A DNA stretch of 64,000 bases from assembly GCF_958979055.1 (NCBI RefSeq), contig NC_084887.1:39249120-39313119 (forward strand), read 5' to 3'. Under the pieces are notes generated by a model that was given only the letters and a program-made list of their open reading frames with translations, searched no databases and was not told where the DNA came from. Of this stretch, positions 34,533 through 46,271 are shown in pieces. The position numbers and the translations under genes are program-made. Position 1 is the stretch's first letter. Every line of letters starts with the position of its first letter. This DNA is from Alnus glutinosa (lineage: Eukaryota; Streptophyta; Magnoliopsida; Fagales; Betulaceae).

Positions 34533-37504
34533 TCATCTGTCAACCTTTGCTAGGACATCAACCTTCATCCATTCTCTGAAGTAGGAGTGCATCTTGTCTC
34601 GATTAGCAGCAGCACCAACATTGACAGTAGGAATAATCTTGTCAGGCCTCAGACACTGTGAAGGGACGAATAAACAGGGCAAATACATGATGAGTGTAAG
34701 TTATCTGTGTGGATTGCGGATGGTATCAGACAAGTTTGTCTAATAATATGTAGGGGTAAGATAAATGACAAGAATTCCAGAATTAGACCTGAACAAATTC
34801 TCGTAGTTCAGTGAAACTGGAGTGCTCACTATATGGAACCCCTGCAAAAACAGCAATAACAGATTGTTTATAATACTTCAGAACAATAACTATTAAAGAA
34901 CCAAAGAAATTAATTCAGTAAGATATATATGCACAGCGGAGTCAAAATTTCAGTATCTCAAACACTTCAAGAAACCATAAACCACATCATAGTAGCTGAT
35001 AGATGCAAAAAATAAATTGTAGGATTATGGTGCATTTAAAAGTGCTTCATATATTCATCAGCTAGAACTGCAAAGCCCAAATCATCTTACCATAAATTGT
35101 GACATTGCCTTTAGAACTAGGTTTGATTAGATCCAGTTGGCTGCCTATGGTCTCAGAGTAAGTCCAACCTACAGAAATGAAAAGGATAGAGAAGAATTGA
35201 AACTTCTGAGCATCTCTGTTTCAGAATTTCTCAAAACAGCAAAAAAAGAAAAAGAAAAAGAAAAAGAAGATACACCAATAGTTCAAGAACTCAACGTTTG
35301 CATAAGAGTATATGATTCACCTGTTGGCCGAAATGCCAAAACTGCCGCAAATTGACCCATGAAGGTCTTCAAATAATCCTTAAGGGTCTTTAAGACAAAC
35401 AATGAAGATGATCAATTTACATAAGAAAGATGTAATCCTTGCATCGAAACTACTGGGAGAGGTCCCAGAATCAAACCTCAAATCTCAGGGATGATATAGG
35501 CAGAACATGAAGAAGTGTGTCCTTTCCATTCGAACAGAGAATCTCAGCAAGCTCGGGCCAGCCAAAAGACTGCAAAATTCGTCTCCTTGAAGCATTTGCG
35601 TATATTTTAACCTAATGCAGTTACAAGAACAATAGGTAATGTGTAACTCACAAATAATTGGGTAAAGTCTTGAGTTGTGGATTGTCACAATACAAATTTT
35701 TTTATTGTAAAGAACACTTGCAATTGCTACCAAACTAGTTTAGTTCAAAATCTGATGATAAAAGTGGCTAGATTTAGATAAAGATCATCACCAGTCAGGG
35801 TCAACCTCCCCTCTTTTCAGACCATTTCAGTGCTCATAGCATAAATTGCTTTCCATAAACTTTATGGAACGCTTTTCCAAATAAATATAGACGGCACAAA
35901 ATAAATAATTGCTCCTTGAAATAAAAATACAAGCAAAAGTCAAGTAGGAAAGAAAGTGAACAGCGTACCCCTAATGCCTTAGAAATAGCTAGATAAACAC
36001 ATTCTTTGCCAATGCTATAGGCTCCAACAACAACAAGAGTTTTTGGTTGCTTTTTAAGAAAGTTCTGGGTAATTCTGATGACATAACTTAAGACATCTTC
36101 TTTGGAAGGGAACCTGAAACAGATGAGAACTAACTGCAAGAACTTTCAAAAACAAATAAAAGAACTAACAGCAAGATTTGATAGGGAAACTCCTAAAGAG
36201 TTTCCAAGAGAGAAGATTCTTACTTGTACTTTTGGTTGCAATATGTTGTATCCAGGTAAAGTACATTTACTCGTTCATTTACAAGAAGGGGGTAAGTTTG
36301 CATCAGTTTACAAGCTCTGAAGTCTCCTGTGTGCAAATAGGATTGGCCATTTGAGAGACGAAAGTGAATCATAGCTGCACCTGGGCAGTGATTAGCTTCT
36401 AGTAACGTTACTTTGACTCTTTCGATTACATGCTCAGTATTTAGCTCCAAAGGACAGATAAATCTGCAGACAGCACGATATGAAACAAACCCCAATTAAT
36501 TGTTACATGAAACACGAGAATGTCCATATGTACCTTGAGATGAACTTCTATAAACAGAGAAAGCAACGATAACAAAAGGAAGTAGACATTGGAACAATAT
36601 TCATTCGTAAAATTTCGAACCGGTCCTTACGATGGATTTATGGAGAGACACGTTTTGAGTAGGCGAGCAGTGAGGGGGGTGCAATAGATGGGGCCATGGG
36701 ACCATCCTTTGTTGAGTCCACCATAGTGATCATAATGGAAATGGGTTAGAAAATATGAGGAGCATCCTTCAATACGACCATAGCGGAATGCATCGACAGT
36801 GAAGGGCGTGCCTGTATGATCAAAGGGATCCGACGATTATAGAAAGAAAAAAAGATAAATTTTGTACGTAATGGTGCATAGGTATGATTTTTTATGACAA
36901 TGTTTTTTTCACTGAGCAATCCGTTTCAGCGCGTGTTTAAGTTGCCAAAATTACTGTACTGAAGGCATGAAATGGAGTAGTAAAGAGATGAACTTGGTAA
37001 AAGCTGAAGCAAAAAATTATTGGTGCATTGAGAATACTATACTAAAGAAAAGAGAAGAAACTTAAGAAAAGCAGACGGACCAGGGATTTTCTTGTAGAAG
37101 GGGCAAAGACGGGGGCGATTAGCGGTGTCGGTGGCGTTTCTGAGATGGGATGATCCTTCCCTCCCAATCTTCATCTTCTTCACAACCATAGGGGTTCGAG
37201 AAGGGACATTTTGGAGATGGGGTCTTTTCAGTCCCCACATCTGGAACAAATTGGTTTGTTTCAGGTTTCTCTCCGAATTGCGTGAAGTAGTAGAAATACT
37301 ACTGTCTTGGTCTTGCTGTAATAAGCAAGACCAATCGGCTCCGCAGCGAAAGAAATCGGAAACGAAAGTGTCGTCTTGTTCATGTTCATGTTCATGGTCG
37401 GTTGTTGAGGGATGTTTAGCAGGAGCGTTGTTCTCGTCTTCTGGGTCCGACGATAAGAGCAGAAATGACGGGATATCGGAGGTTGTTTCTCCGTCCGCAC
37501 GCAT
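34533..37504 (-). CDS. SNM1: SNM1/PSO2-type DNA cross-link repair nuclease (beta-CASP)
   Basis: Nine coding exons: 37081-37504, 36631-36811, 36224-36463, 35969-36113, 35477-35611, 35321-35387, 35091-35168, 34789-34841 and 34533-34655. They sum to 1446 nt (481 aa), all in phase. The product is a metallo-beta-lactamase/beta-CASP 5' exonuclease of the SNM1 family, which acts in interstrand cross-link and oxidative damage repair. Metal-binding residues are visible: H165-x-H167-x-D169-H170 in [11 protein letters not shown]227 in [11 protein letters not shown]249 in LHTGDFR and D273 in LDTTY. The beta-CASP motifs are GAYSIGKE (313 region), SEHSSF (H430) and IIPTVNVG (V452), the Val type expected for DNA substrates. 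The first 140 residues are acidic and low in complexity. Length agrees with Arabidopsis SNM1. It is divergent from the NIPA gene. Confidence 0.96.
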
Positions 37505-37950
37505 CTCTCTCTCTCTGCCTCCCTCCCTCCCTCTGTAACTGTTCTTTCAAAATTGAAATGAAGCACATTCAACCAAAATAACTTTTTTAACATTTTGTGG
37601 GATTAAAAAATAAATAAATAAATAAAATTGTGGGGATTGTGGAGCCCACCCAAAATAACGTGAGCGGTCAATCCGACGAATGCCCTCGACCGCTAATCTA
37701 TTGGTTATCGTAGACTCACGCCTACCTGATTCCTTTTACCGAGTACGGCGGCATTGGCGTTGGGTAAAAAAGACTGGTCTAGTCGTCTTGAAAAGTATCA
37801 CGCGCCGTATGCTATTGACTCTACAACCTCTCTCTGTCTCTCTCTCCTCCCATCTTGGACATTCGTGCTTGCTTTCCTGATTATTTTGGGACCAAAAGAT
37901 TGATATAATAATTCTTTTTATACCAACATAAAAAGTGTGTAAAATTAGTT
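37505..37950. promoter_or_regulatory. Shared divergent promoter region between SNM1 and NIPA
   Basis: About 450 bp separate the SNM1 ATG from the start of the probable NIPA leader. It holds a GAGAG/CTCTC tract beside the SNM1 start, an AT-rich patch (37600-37625) and a CTCTCT tract (37830-37850). No clear TATA box is placed for either gene. Confidence 0.5.
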
Positions 37951-38832
37951 AATTGTTCTTCTTTTGGCCTTTGGATCCGCTGCGAGACTCGAAGCAATCG
38001 AATCCTTACAAACCAAAAATACCCCAATTCTTTCTTCTTCTGCTTCTTCCATTGAGAAGTTGGTTCCTCGAAAGGTAAAGCTCCGAAGCTCCTTCCACCC
38101 TTTCTCTTCTTTTCCTTGTTCGTTTTTTTCTTTTCTGCTTATCAATGATCTCAAAACCAACAAAAAAAAAAGAAGAAAAATCTGTTATTTCCTGTGATTT
38201 ATTTGTTTGATGCCCTCCCTTCAATCCATGCGCTAAATATCATGCCGTGATTGATCTAGTCATCTAGATTGAATCGAATGCTGCTCTTTATTAATTTATT
38301 TTTGATCATTTTGACGTGTCTTAAGATTATTCGTTTTAAACGTTGATGGAACCCAGGAATCTGTCGCCAATTAATAAGCTAATTTGGTTCCTTCTTTTGT
38401 CCAGATTTGTTGCCATATAACTTATGGTGTTCTTCTCCAATCCTATAATTTTAACTACTTTTCCATTTAAACCTCCCTTATTATCTGAAAACAAGCTCTA
38501 GATTTGAATATTGCAGCTGCATCTCTCTTCTTTCTTAAATCTTAATTGATATGGAATTATCTTTGGCAATCGTCGTGCTATCTTTGTCGAAGCATGGATT
38601 TTTTATGTCTTAAATACATGATCTTGTGCAGGAAAAACAACTCACAATATCATCAAGTTCTTATGCTGATGTTCGGTTGAACTAACTTCTGTAGCCTCAT
38701 CAATCCATAGATGACTACTCATCGGCTTTTGAGCATTTGTTACTCTATTATGTGACAATTCGTAACTCTAAACCGCAGCTTCAGATTCAGTTGCATGCGG
38801 GATCTCCTTCAGGGCTTCACATCTTTTAAGCC

Positions 38833-41142
38833 ATGGGGGAGTGGATCATTGGAGCCTTCATCAACCTCTTTGGCAGCATTGCCATCAACTTTGGAACAAA
38901 CCTTCTTAAATTAGGTCACAACGAGGTATACTTTCCCGCCATCTAATTATTGTGCTGCAATCTTATATCCTAATTTTCCTTTTTTCTTTTTCTTTTTCAA
39001 TTGTATAGTTACTTGTTGGAGAAATTTGGCTTATGCAGTATCTTGTATAGTACTCGAGCATTTTTATTTATATGTTACACATGCAGTTGATTGAGCATGC
39101 GGCAGTATGTACGAAGCACTAGTTAGTAGTTACCTCTTTCGGCAGGATGATCCTGATATTGTTTTCACTATATGTTCTTAAAATCTCATTAATATAGGAA
39201 AATGCCTCAGTTCTCCGAGGTTGTGAAATGTGATTTATTTAGTACAGTTCTGAAAACAGTAACCCAAGGGGTTGGCTCAAGTGGTAAGGCTTTGGTCTTT
39301 GTGGTAGTCCCATGAGGTCTAAAGTTTGAATCTCCTTGTGTGCAAACAATTCTTTGGGGCAAGCCCGCCGGCGAAGCCGGAGTATTACCCGATCCGTGTG
39401 AAGGGGACGCTTTACACGGGTCTGAGGTCTACTTGACAGGGGTGAGTACATGAAGTGGCTCTGCCTTGGAAGGGCTCCTTGTCATAAAAAACTAAAAAAT
39501 AAAATAATAATAATAATAATAATAATAAACAGTTATGGGAAACAGTCAAACAATTGAGCTTATTGTGAACATGAACAATTCTTACCTGCTAGAACTCATT
39601 CTATTACGGATTCATGTTGTTAATATGACATTAAAAGAGCATTCATTTTCATCTTTGCATCATGATGTAAGCTATTGATACATCTGACTATATTATCTGT
39701 AGAGAGAAAGGCATTCTATGCTAGAAAGTGATGGAACAAATGGAAAGCTGACTTTGAAGCCTATAATACACTTCCACACTTGGAGAGTGGGTAAAGTCAA
39801 CTGTCATTCTGCTTAATTCTGTACATGGGGTTTAGTCCTGCTTTCAGTCCAAAATATATAGTGATTCTTATTTTGCAGGGATTATATTTTTCCTTCTTGG
39901 CAATTCCCTTAATTTCATTTCCTTTGGATATGCTGCTCAGGTAAATACTGATTATATATCTCCAGGCCTTCTGAGTACATGTTTAAAGAGGGACATGAGT
40001 ATAATTGTGTGCAATAACTAGGTTTATCTTTTCTTTCTAATTATTTTTTCCCAACTGATGCAGTCTCTTCTTGCGGCCCTGGGATCTATTCAATTTGTAT
40101 CAAATATTGCATTTGCTTACTTTGTGTTGAACAAAATGGTGACTGTCAAGTATGTAAAAATCTGAACTGAACTTATTTTCAGAACCATAACATGGCACAC
40201 CACTTTATTGTCTCAGACTCTTAAATGTTGCCTTTTGTTTTACAGAATACTGGTTGCCACAGCTTTTATTGTCCTTGGAAACATTTTTCTTGTTGCTTTT
40301 GGCAACCATCAGTCTCCTGGTATGTGGCTCACTTTTGAGACATCTGTCTCTTTATTTCATGCATACTGCCGTATGCACTGCCTATCTTCTGAACCATATT
40401 TTTTGAGTTATCAGTATCAAGCACTCGAATATTAATGTTGTGTGATGTGTGTCACACCCTCAAAGTTAGGTTTTACGATCCATCATTTTGCCAAAAAATT
40501 GGTATTGAGCACGATAGGACAATGTTAACACAATCCCAATAGGCAACTGCTATTCATTCATTTCATTTTGTTGTAGTGTGTGTAGTCAGGCACACAAAGA
40601 GATATACCATGCTCATCAAGAACTGAAACTCCCATTTAACTAAATCCTAGCTCTATCACATTAGACACCCAAAGAGAGTGCCATGTTTATTACTACAGTT
40701 TCTAAAAGAACAAGAAACGGCTCCGAAGAAAGAAATTGGGGTTCCCAATGCTTCTTCATACCCAATTAGATGCGCCAACCTCGGGATGCTTTACTCCTAA
40801 CCCCACAAGGTCCCGAGACGGAGCTTAACCTGAGTCTTTCTGACGGATGTTTGATTGGATAAATCATTCTATATCAATTTAATCATGAAAACTATACTAT
40901 AAGCGCGGTAGCCTATCATAGTACTTAGAGATAGACCCCCTATATATCACAATGAACTTATGTAATGAGTGGTAAATTCCAGATGATAAACTAAAAGCTT
41001 CGGCTGTTAGAAACAGTATTATTTATTTTGATAATTTGATAAACTAAAAGTTTAGGCTATTAGAAACAGTGTTATTTGTTTTAACAGGAAGAAAATGTGG
41101 AAGCATTCTGCTTCTTCCACTGGGAACTTAATGGACATGCTA

Positions 41143-41185
<43 letters not shown>

Positions 41186-43712
41186 TCGTTTGCTTGGAAG
41201 GCTATGGGTTATAGTCAACGTTGTTCCTACCTGTGGTAACAAGCAACAGCCAAAAATATACAAGCAAGTGATTTGGATCTAGCATGCATGAAAAGAAAGA
41301 AAAAAAAAAGGCATGTGTTAAATGAGCCCATACATTAAATAGCTTTACCAATCAAATAAAGAAATTAATGTTTGACTATATGTTTCCATTTCAGTTTATA
41401 CGCCAGAACAGTTGGTGGAGAAATACAGCAACATTACCTTCCTTTTTTACTGTCTGACTTTGATCTTAGTCGTTGCCTTACATCACTCCATCTATCGGTG
41501 AGCACTGTGAGCTGACTTGTTTGCTATTGTTATGTATCTTTCTTTATTTATTTGATTATAATGTCAGCACGCTTCCATCTACCCTTTTATAATCAACATG
41601 TTGTATATACAGGAAAGGAGAACTTATGCTTGCTGTTTCTGGGCAAGACCTTAGACCGTATTGGCATATGCTGCTTCCTTTTTCCTATGCTATAGTTTCA
41701 GGTGCTGTAGGATCGTGCTCTGTGTTATTTGCAAAATCTCTGTAAGTTAGCTACCTTGGACATCGTTGCTCATCTGAGATAACCAATAAAATTGTGCAGT
41801 TATGTTTTTCTAACTTCAAAGTTTTTTTTTTTTTTTTTCCAGTTCTAATCTGTTACGATTGGCCATGTATAGTGGTTATCAGTTACACGGCTGGTTCACT
41901 TACTCCATGCTTCTTTTATTTCTTAGTACAGCTGGATTTTGGGTAAAAATTATACCAGAAATCCTTTTTCCCCTTGGTTTCCAAAATGTTACTTTGGCTC
42001 AAATTTAATGTTTGTTCTATCAAACTTCTGTATAAATTCACACATTCTATTTCTCCAACTAATGCAGATGACAAGGTTAAATGAAGGATTGTCACTGTTC
42101 GATGCAATTCTTATTGTTCCTATGTTTCAGATTGCTTGGACTTTCTTCTCCATTTGTACAGGATTCATATACTTTCAAGAATATCAGGTACGTTCTCTCA
42201 AAATTATGTTTTGACCATGCAAATAAAAGAAATTCTGCTTCATATGGTTTAACGACAAAGAAGACCTAGGAGGGAGGGAGACAAAGAAGACCTAGGAGGG
42301 AGGGAACAAAGTTGGTCAGTGAGGGGAGGGAACAAATTTGGTCAGTTGGGTCTTGTTTGAGAGTGTATGGGACATAATGGGTCTTTGGAAATATGAGTGC
42401 TCAATTTGTCTCACCTTCACCTCTCCATGAATCAAGCTTCACCCTTAGACTTCTTGGGATGATACAATAGGAAACCCTTTTGTCTTGACTATCTTTTATT
42501 TGAGAATTTAATACCTTCATTGAATCGCATAATTCCAGTGTATGGTTGAAGATATTCAGCTGATGTAGACAGTGGCTTCGTCAGTTTGATGGTGTTCTGT
42601 CTAGACACAAATAATATGCAGCTTGATGCTTTTGATGTAGGTATTCTTGATAGAGTAATACTACAAACTACACCCTTATCTCATTGAGCAGATGTGGCAG
42701 TGTCCATCAGCACTTGGATCAATCATTGTTTTAAAAAAATTCCAAAAAAAAAAAAAATCAAAAGATTGATGGGCACTATCACATCAGCTCAGTGAAATGG
42801 GGTGTAGTACGTAACATTACTCTTGTTGATGATTTTAGCTTTATTGCATGCTTTATCCTCTGTTCCTCAAAACAGGTACTTGATGCACTAAGGACGACAA
42901 TGTTCATACTAGGAATGATGTCCGTCTTTGTAGGCATTTCTTTGCTGGCACCTGATGAGTCCAAAGGTAATTTGATTGTGGTGGCTGCTAATTTTTAGGA
43001 TCCAGAGGATAAAGATCTGAACTTATTCAGAAAATTTTCAGGTGGTGAAGTCAAAGACAATTCATCTTTAGTTTCTGAGGTGTCTTCAACAGAAGTGGAC
43101 AGGTATGATACATTCTTTGACATACTGTGAAAATCATCTCTGTTCATTCAGTCTTTGAGTTTGAAACTATCTATACTCTTTACAGGTTTGAAATAGAGTA
43201 AGAACACAAGTAATTACTTGAGAAAAATAAGTTTTAAGCTATTCAACTGGTCCTAACTCAAACATAGATGTGTTCAACTGTGGTTTCACCAATGTCGGCT
43301 GTGTATTTATCTGTTTTAGGCTGGTTGAGCCATCTGAAGAGGCACACAGTAAAGACACACGATCATTTGTGCAAGGAATGCTGATGAAGACTACAGATAT
43401 AATAACCAAGGCAAAGGTGCTGCTAATTGGCATGAACAAATCCTTTTCAATGGTAAATACGAGTTGATAATTAACTATATATGACCTTGTATCTCTTTGC
43501 AGATATCACTAGGTATTGGAGAGGATTCAATCAATGCATCTGCAGGTCTTGTGATGCCCATGGTGTCATCAAAGATAACAGGCTTTAGAGGAAGTGGGTT
43601 CGACCGGGCTAAGATTCTTTCCATGAGAAATTCTGGTTGGAGCAAGATCTCGATGGATGAAGATGGTGAAAAAATGATAAACGCAAGACCAGCGTTCTCG
43701 GATAACCTTTAA
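38833..43712 (+). CDS. Probable magnesium transporter, NIPA family (DUF803)
   Basis: Thirteen coding exons: 38833-38925, 39703-39790, 39879-39940, 40064-40149, 40246-40319, 41395-41497, 41613-41741, 41843-41942, 42068-42187, 42876-42966, 43042-43102, 43320-43416 and 43503-43712. They total 1314 nt (437 aa), all in phase. The start MGEWIIGAFINLFGSIAINF gives the first membrane segment of the NIPA/DUF803 fold. Further hydrophobic segments include GIIFFLLGNSLNFISFGYAA, ILVATAFIVLGNIFLVAF, FLFYCLTLILVVAL and IAWTFFSICTGFIYF. The soluble tail (about 340-437) is Ser/acid-rich. The family moves Mg2+ across membranes; substrate here is inferred. A leader exon appears to end at the donor near 38075, with a second leader exon from about 38632. 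It resembles Arabidopsis At3g26670 (from memory). Confidence 0.95.
39261..39526 (+). mobile_element. tRNA-derived SINE in NIPA intron 1
   Basis: An A-box-like TGGCTCAAGTGG lies at 39273-39284 and a B-box-like AGTTTGAATCTCC at 39323-39335, spaced as in a tRNA promoter. The 3' end is an A-rich (AAT)n tail. AAACAGT occurs at 39254-39260 and 39527-39533 as a probable target duplication. It is a different family from the short SINE at 7252. Confidence 0.75.
40449..40930 (+). mobile_element. Possible LTR fragment in NIPA intron
   Basis: Starts TGTCACACCCTCAAAGTTAGG-like sequence, a common opening of plant Ty3-type LTRs, and carries a tract with CCCGAGACGGAGCTTAACC. No second LTR or coding region is seen; the end is not defined. 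Weak call. Confidence 0.35.
40984..41083 (+). repeat. Tandem duplication of ~50 bp in NIPA intron
   Basis: GATAAACTAAAAG ... TTAGAAACAGTRTTATTT occurs twice in direct orientation (about 40984-41030 and 41037-41083) with few differences. Confidence 0.75.
41147..41178. repeat. (TA)n microsatellite
   Basis: About 32 bp of alternating TA in the NIPA intron before exon 6. Confidence 0.9.
42653..42822. mobile_element. GAGTAATA-end MITE in NIPA intron
   Basis: GAGTAATACTACAAACTACACC at the left (first 20 bases) pairs with the inverse of the right end, which closes GTAACATTACTC. Central arms pair around GATGTGGCAGTGTCCATC. Flanks TTCTTGATA and TTGTTGATG suggest a decayed 9-bp target duplication. 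It ends about 50 bp before exon 10. Confidence 0.7.
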
Positions 43713-43952
43713 TAGGAGTAGCAACAAGTATTGATGTCTGCCGGGAAGATTTTATTTTATACTCCTCTCTTTAGCGGTACAATTGTTTAGGGTTCATTGT
43801 TTTACCAATCGAGAATTCTGCTACTCTCAAACGTGTGATATACCCTTACAGCATTGTATATACTGGCATACATAATCAAGAAAAAAAAAATGGAATGGCA
43901 AAAATTTTGTTGAATCCCTATATGGGATTGAATCTATAACCCTATAACTTTA
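43713..43952. other. NIPA 3' UTR and spacer
   Basis: Sequence after the stop codon; the 3' end of the transcript is not determined. No other gene. Confidence 0.5.
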
Positions 43953-44268
43953 TGGTCTGTTTGGATTTGCAATTTTAATTAGTGCGATTACAAGTTGTGA
44001 TTTTAAAATGTGCAATATGAAAATGTGATTTTTAAAAATATAGTTAAAGTGTTTGGCAAAATTGTTGTTTGAGATTTAAAATCGCAGTTTAGTCTTTAAA
44101 ATTGTAATTTTTTTAAAATGTACCTTGTTGCTTATAATTTGAAAATGTAGATTTTCTATGGTTTTCAATTTGTATTTGTTTTAAAAACTCAATCACAAAC
44201 GATTAATTTTCCAGGATTTGATTTTAATTCACACTTTTTATCTATGAAATCTAAAGCCAAACACACCC
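43953..44268. mobile_element. PIF/Harbinger-like MITE with TTA duplication
   Basis: Ends TGGTCTGTTTGG and CCAAACACACCC are inverted, and TTA flanks both sides (43950-43952, 44269-44271). The 316-bp AT-rich interior has TGCAATTTTAATT / AATTTTAAA-type arms. Confidence 0.75.
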
Positions 44269-44674
44269 TTAGATAAGTGTACCAAAATTTTGTCTTGCAA
44301 GAGCAGGGTTTTATGGATCTTCCCTTTGCAGAGGGTCGTTTACATGATCCAATAATTAGGATGGTCTCGGATTGATAGGTTTTTTATTTCTCTATATTAG
44401 GAAGTCAAGTTTTTTGGTCTTTTTTCATAATAGGATTTCATTAAGATTTTTAGCTACTAACCCAACAAATCAAGAAGCTTGTAGAATGTGTCATGGTTTT
44501 CACCTTTTTTTTAATTTTTTTTTTTTATTATTATTACTAATTCGCTCCCAACGATATAAAAAATAATTCAAATAACCTTTAAAATATGTCAAAATAGCAA
44601 TTTAGTCGAGAGGATAAATTTCGTTCAAACACTTTAGAGATTCCCTTGGTGAATTCCGCTTTCATGCTTTTTAA
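44269..44674. other. Intergenic, nothing recognised
   Basis: T-rich spacer; positions 44650-44674 (ATTCCGCTTTCATGCT) are duplicated near 45075. Confidence 0.4.
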
Positions 44675-44823
44675 AAGAGAAATGATCAAAACACTCACAA
44701 TGTACAACAATGATACAACAACAAGACACATTGGGGTGGGACCCAATGTGTAGGTCTCACCTCAATGTATCTTGTTGTTATACCATTGTTATACTCTCAG
44801 AGTACAAGGATTATTTCTCTTTT
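44675..44823. mobile_element. Palindromic MITE with AGAGAAATRATC ends
   Basis: The left end AAGAGAAATGATC is an inverse of GATTATTTCTCTT at the right. Arms pair through AACAATG ... CAACAAGAYACATTG, around a centre containing GGGACCCAATGTGT. The same centre occurs in the perfect hairpin at 44856-44952. Confidence 0.7.
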
Positions 44824-44855
44824 TAAAAAAAGGTCATGATTATTGCACTACAAGA

Positions 44856-44952
44856 GTGCATAACATGGGTACTCCCTCCCTCACACGAGGATGGGACCCA
44901 ATGTGTCTGGGTCCCATCCTCGTGTGAGGGAGGGAGTACCCATGTTATGCAC
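44856..44952. repeat. Perfect 45-bp inverted repeat (hairpin), 7-bp loop
   Basis: Arms 44856-44900 and 44908-44952 are exact reverse complements; the loop is ATGTGTC. It sits 33 bp after the related MITE at 44675-44823. Perfect pairing implies either recent origin or upkeep. Confidence 0.9.
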
Positions 44953-45003
44953 TTGTTGTAAAAGTAACATTTTCCTTTAAAAAAAATTGACACATCTTCC
45001 GTT

Positions 45004-45256
45004 AAAAAATGGACGGCCAACATTTAATAAGGCATTTTTTACTCAAACGAGTCCTTATCCCTTATCTTATTGGATTCCGCTTCCATGCTGCTAAAAAAAA
45101 ATAACCCCATATCTCCCGTTAAAAAATGGAGATAAGTTATTTGTATATATACTGTACACAAGTGTGCACATAATATGTACAAATATCTTAGCCTAAAAAA
45201 TGGGCGGCCAAGATTTAATAAGGCACCTTTTAGTCAAACGAGTACCAGTGCTTATC
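45004..45256 (+). repeat. Direct duplication upstream of the C2 gene
   Basis: Positions 45004-45058 and 45195-45256 share AAAAAATGGRCGGCCAASATTTAATAAGGCA-type sequence (first 20 bases AAAAAATGGACGGCCAACAT) and end AAACGAGTMC. A second shared pair, ATTCCGCTTYCATGCT, is at 44653 and 45076. The array is an old tandem duplication split by the two palindromic insertions at 44.7-44.95 kb. Confidence 0.7.
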
Positions 45257-45389
45257 TGAGTACGTTAACCGGCAGAAAAACATCTCCTCTAAAAAAAAAA
45301 AAAAAAAAAACAACAACAAAACTACCACACGCGGCCGGCTTCTTTCTTCTTTCCCACTAAGCAACAAAGATTTGTGCTTGTGCATCTCC

Positions 45390-46271
45390 ATGGACTCCAA
45401 CTCCTTAGAACTCAAAGTGTCGTCCTGCAAAGATCTGAGAGGATTCAATTTCTTCCAGAAACTCTCAGCTTATGCACTTGTCACAATAGCCAGCGATGAT
45501 CCACACAAAAAACTGAAGCGGAAACAGCAACAGAGAACTCCGGCTGACGGAGAAGGAGATGGAAATCCTGAATGGAATCACGAGATGCGCTTGGATTTGA
45601 GCGAGGTTTCATTTGAGGATTGTGACCACTTGTTTCTTCATTTTGATCTGCGGCATCAAGGTGTCATGTTTGGAGACAAGAGCATCGGAGAAGTCCGCGT
45701 GGTCTTCAAGGATCTGATCACCGAAGAATCCAACTTGGGTGTTGTCCGGTCCGTGAGTTATCAGGTCCGGGGTAATGATGGCAAACCCAATGGCGTTTTG
45801 AGTTTCTTCTACAAGGTCAGTAGAAATGGTACCGAGAATAATAATATTATAGGAAGTAGTAGTGGTACTTCTTCGCATGAGATTCATTATCCCACACTAG
45901 ATGTTGAAAATGATCTCTCCGAGGAGCCTTTCTCTGCGGCACAATATTTACAAGAGTATCCGTCCGGCCGGTCCCATCACACAGTCACTAGTTACTATCC
46001 CCCAGCAGATGCCTACTATCCGCCACCGCCACCGCTGCCCCCTCCCTTGTTTCCCCCACAGGCACAGCCGCCACCGCCGCCTCCCATGCTGCATGGTGCG
46101 TGTTACCATGGGCACCCTCCTCGTCCACACAATATGCATCCATGGGCACCCGAGGTGTACGAATCTGGAGGCCCCGGCGGATCGGCACAGTCACATGATG
46201 GCGGAGGGACGTGGTCAAATGGTCTTAGAGCTGGAAGGTATCCCCCTGCTTCTTTCTGGAATGGCAGGTGA
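45390..46271 (+). CDS. C2-domain, SRC2-like protein with Pro-rich tail
   Basis: Intronless, 293 aa. I chose the start at 45390 (MDSNSLELKVSSCKDLRGFN) because SRC2-type proteins begin a few residues before the LEL/KDL strand; an in-frame ATG six codons upstream is possible. Residues about 5-140 form a C2 domain (ASDDPHKKLKRKQQ, NPEWNHEMRLDL, DCDHLFLHFDL, FGDKSIGEVRV, LSFFYKV). Several of the acidic loop residues for Ca2+ are not obvious, so Ca2+ binding is uncertain. The tail is rich in Pro, Tyr and His (PPPPPLPPPLFPP). Relatives are membrane-associated and induced by cold or immune signals; that role is inferred. Confidence 0.9.
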   Translation: MDSNSLELKVSSCKDLRGFNFFQKLSAYALVTIASDDPHKKLKRKQQQRTPADGEGDGNPEWNHEMRLDLSEVSFEDCDHLFLHFDLRHQGVMFGDKSIGEVRVVFKDLITEESNLGVVRSVSYQVRGNDGKPNGVLSFFYKVSRNGTENNNIIGSSSGTSSHEIHYPTLDVENDLSEEPFSAAQYLQEYPSGRSHHTVTSYYPPADAYYPPPPPLPPPLFPPQAQPPPPPPMLHGACYHGHPPRPHNMHPWAPEVYESGGPGGSAQSHDGGGTWSNGLRAGRYPPASFWNGR

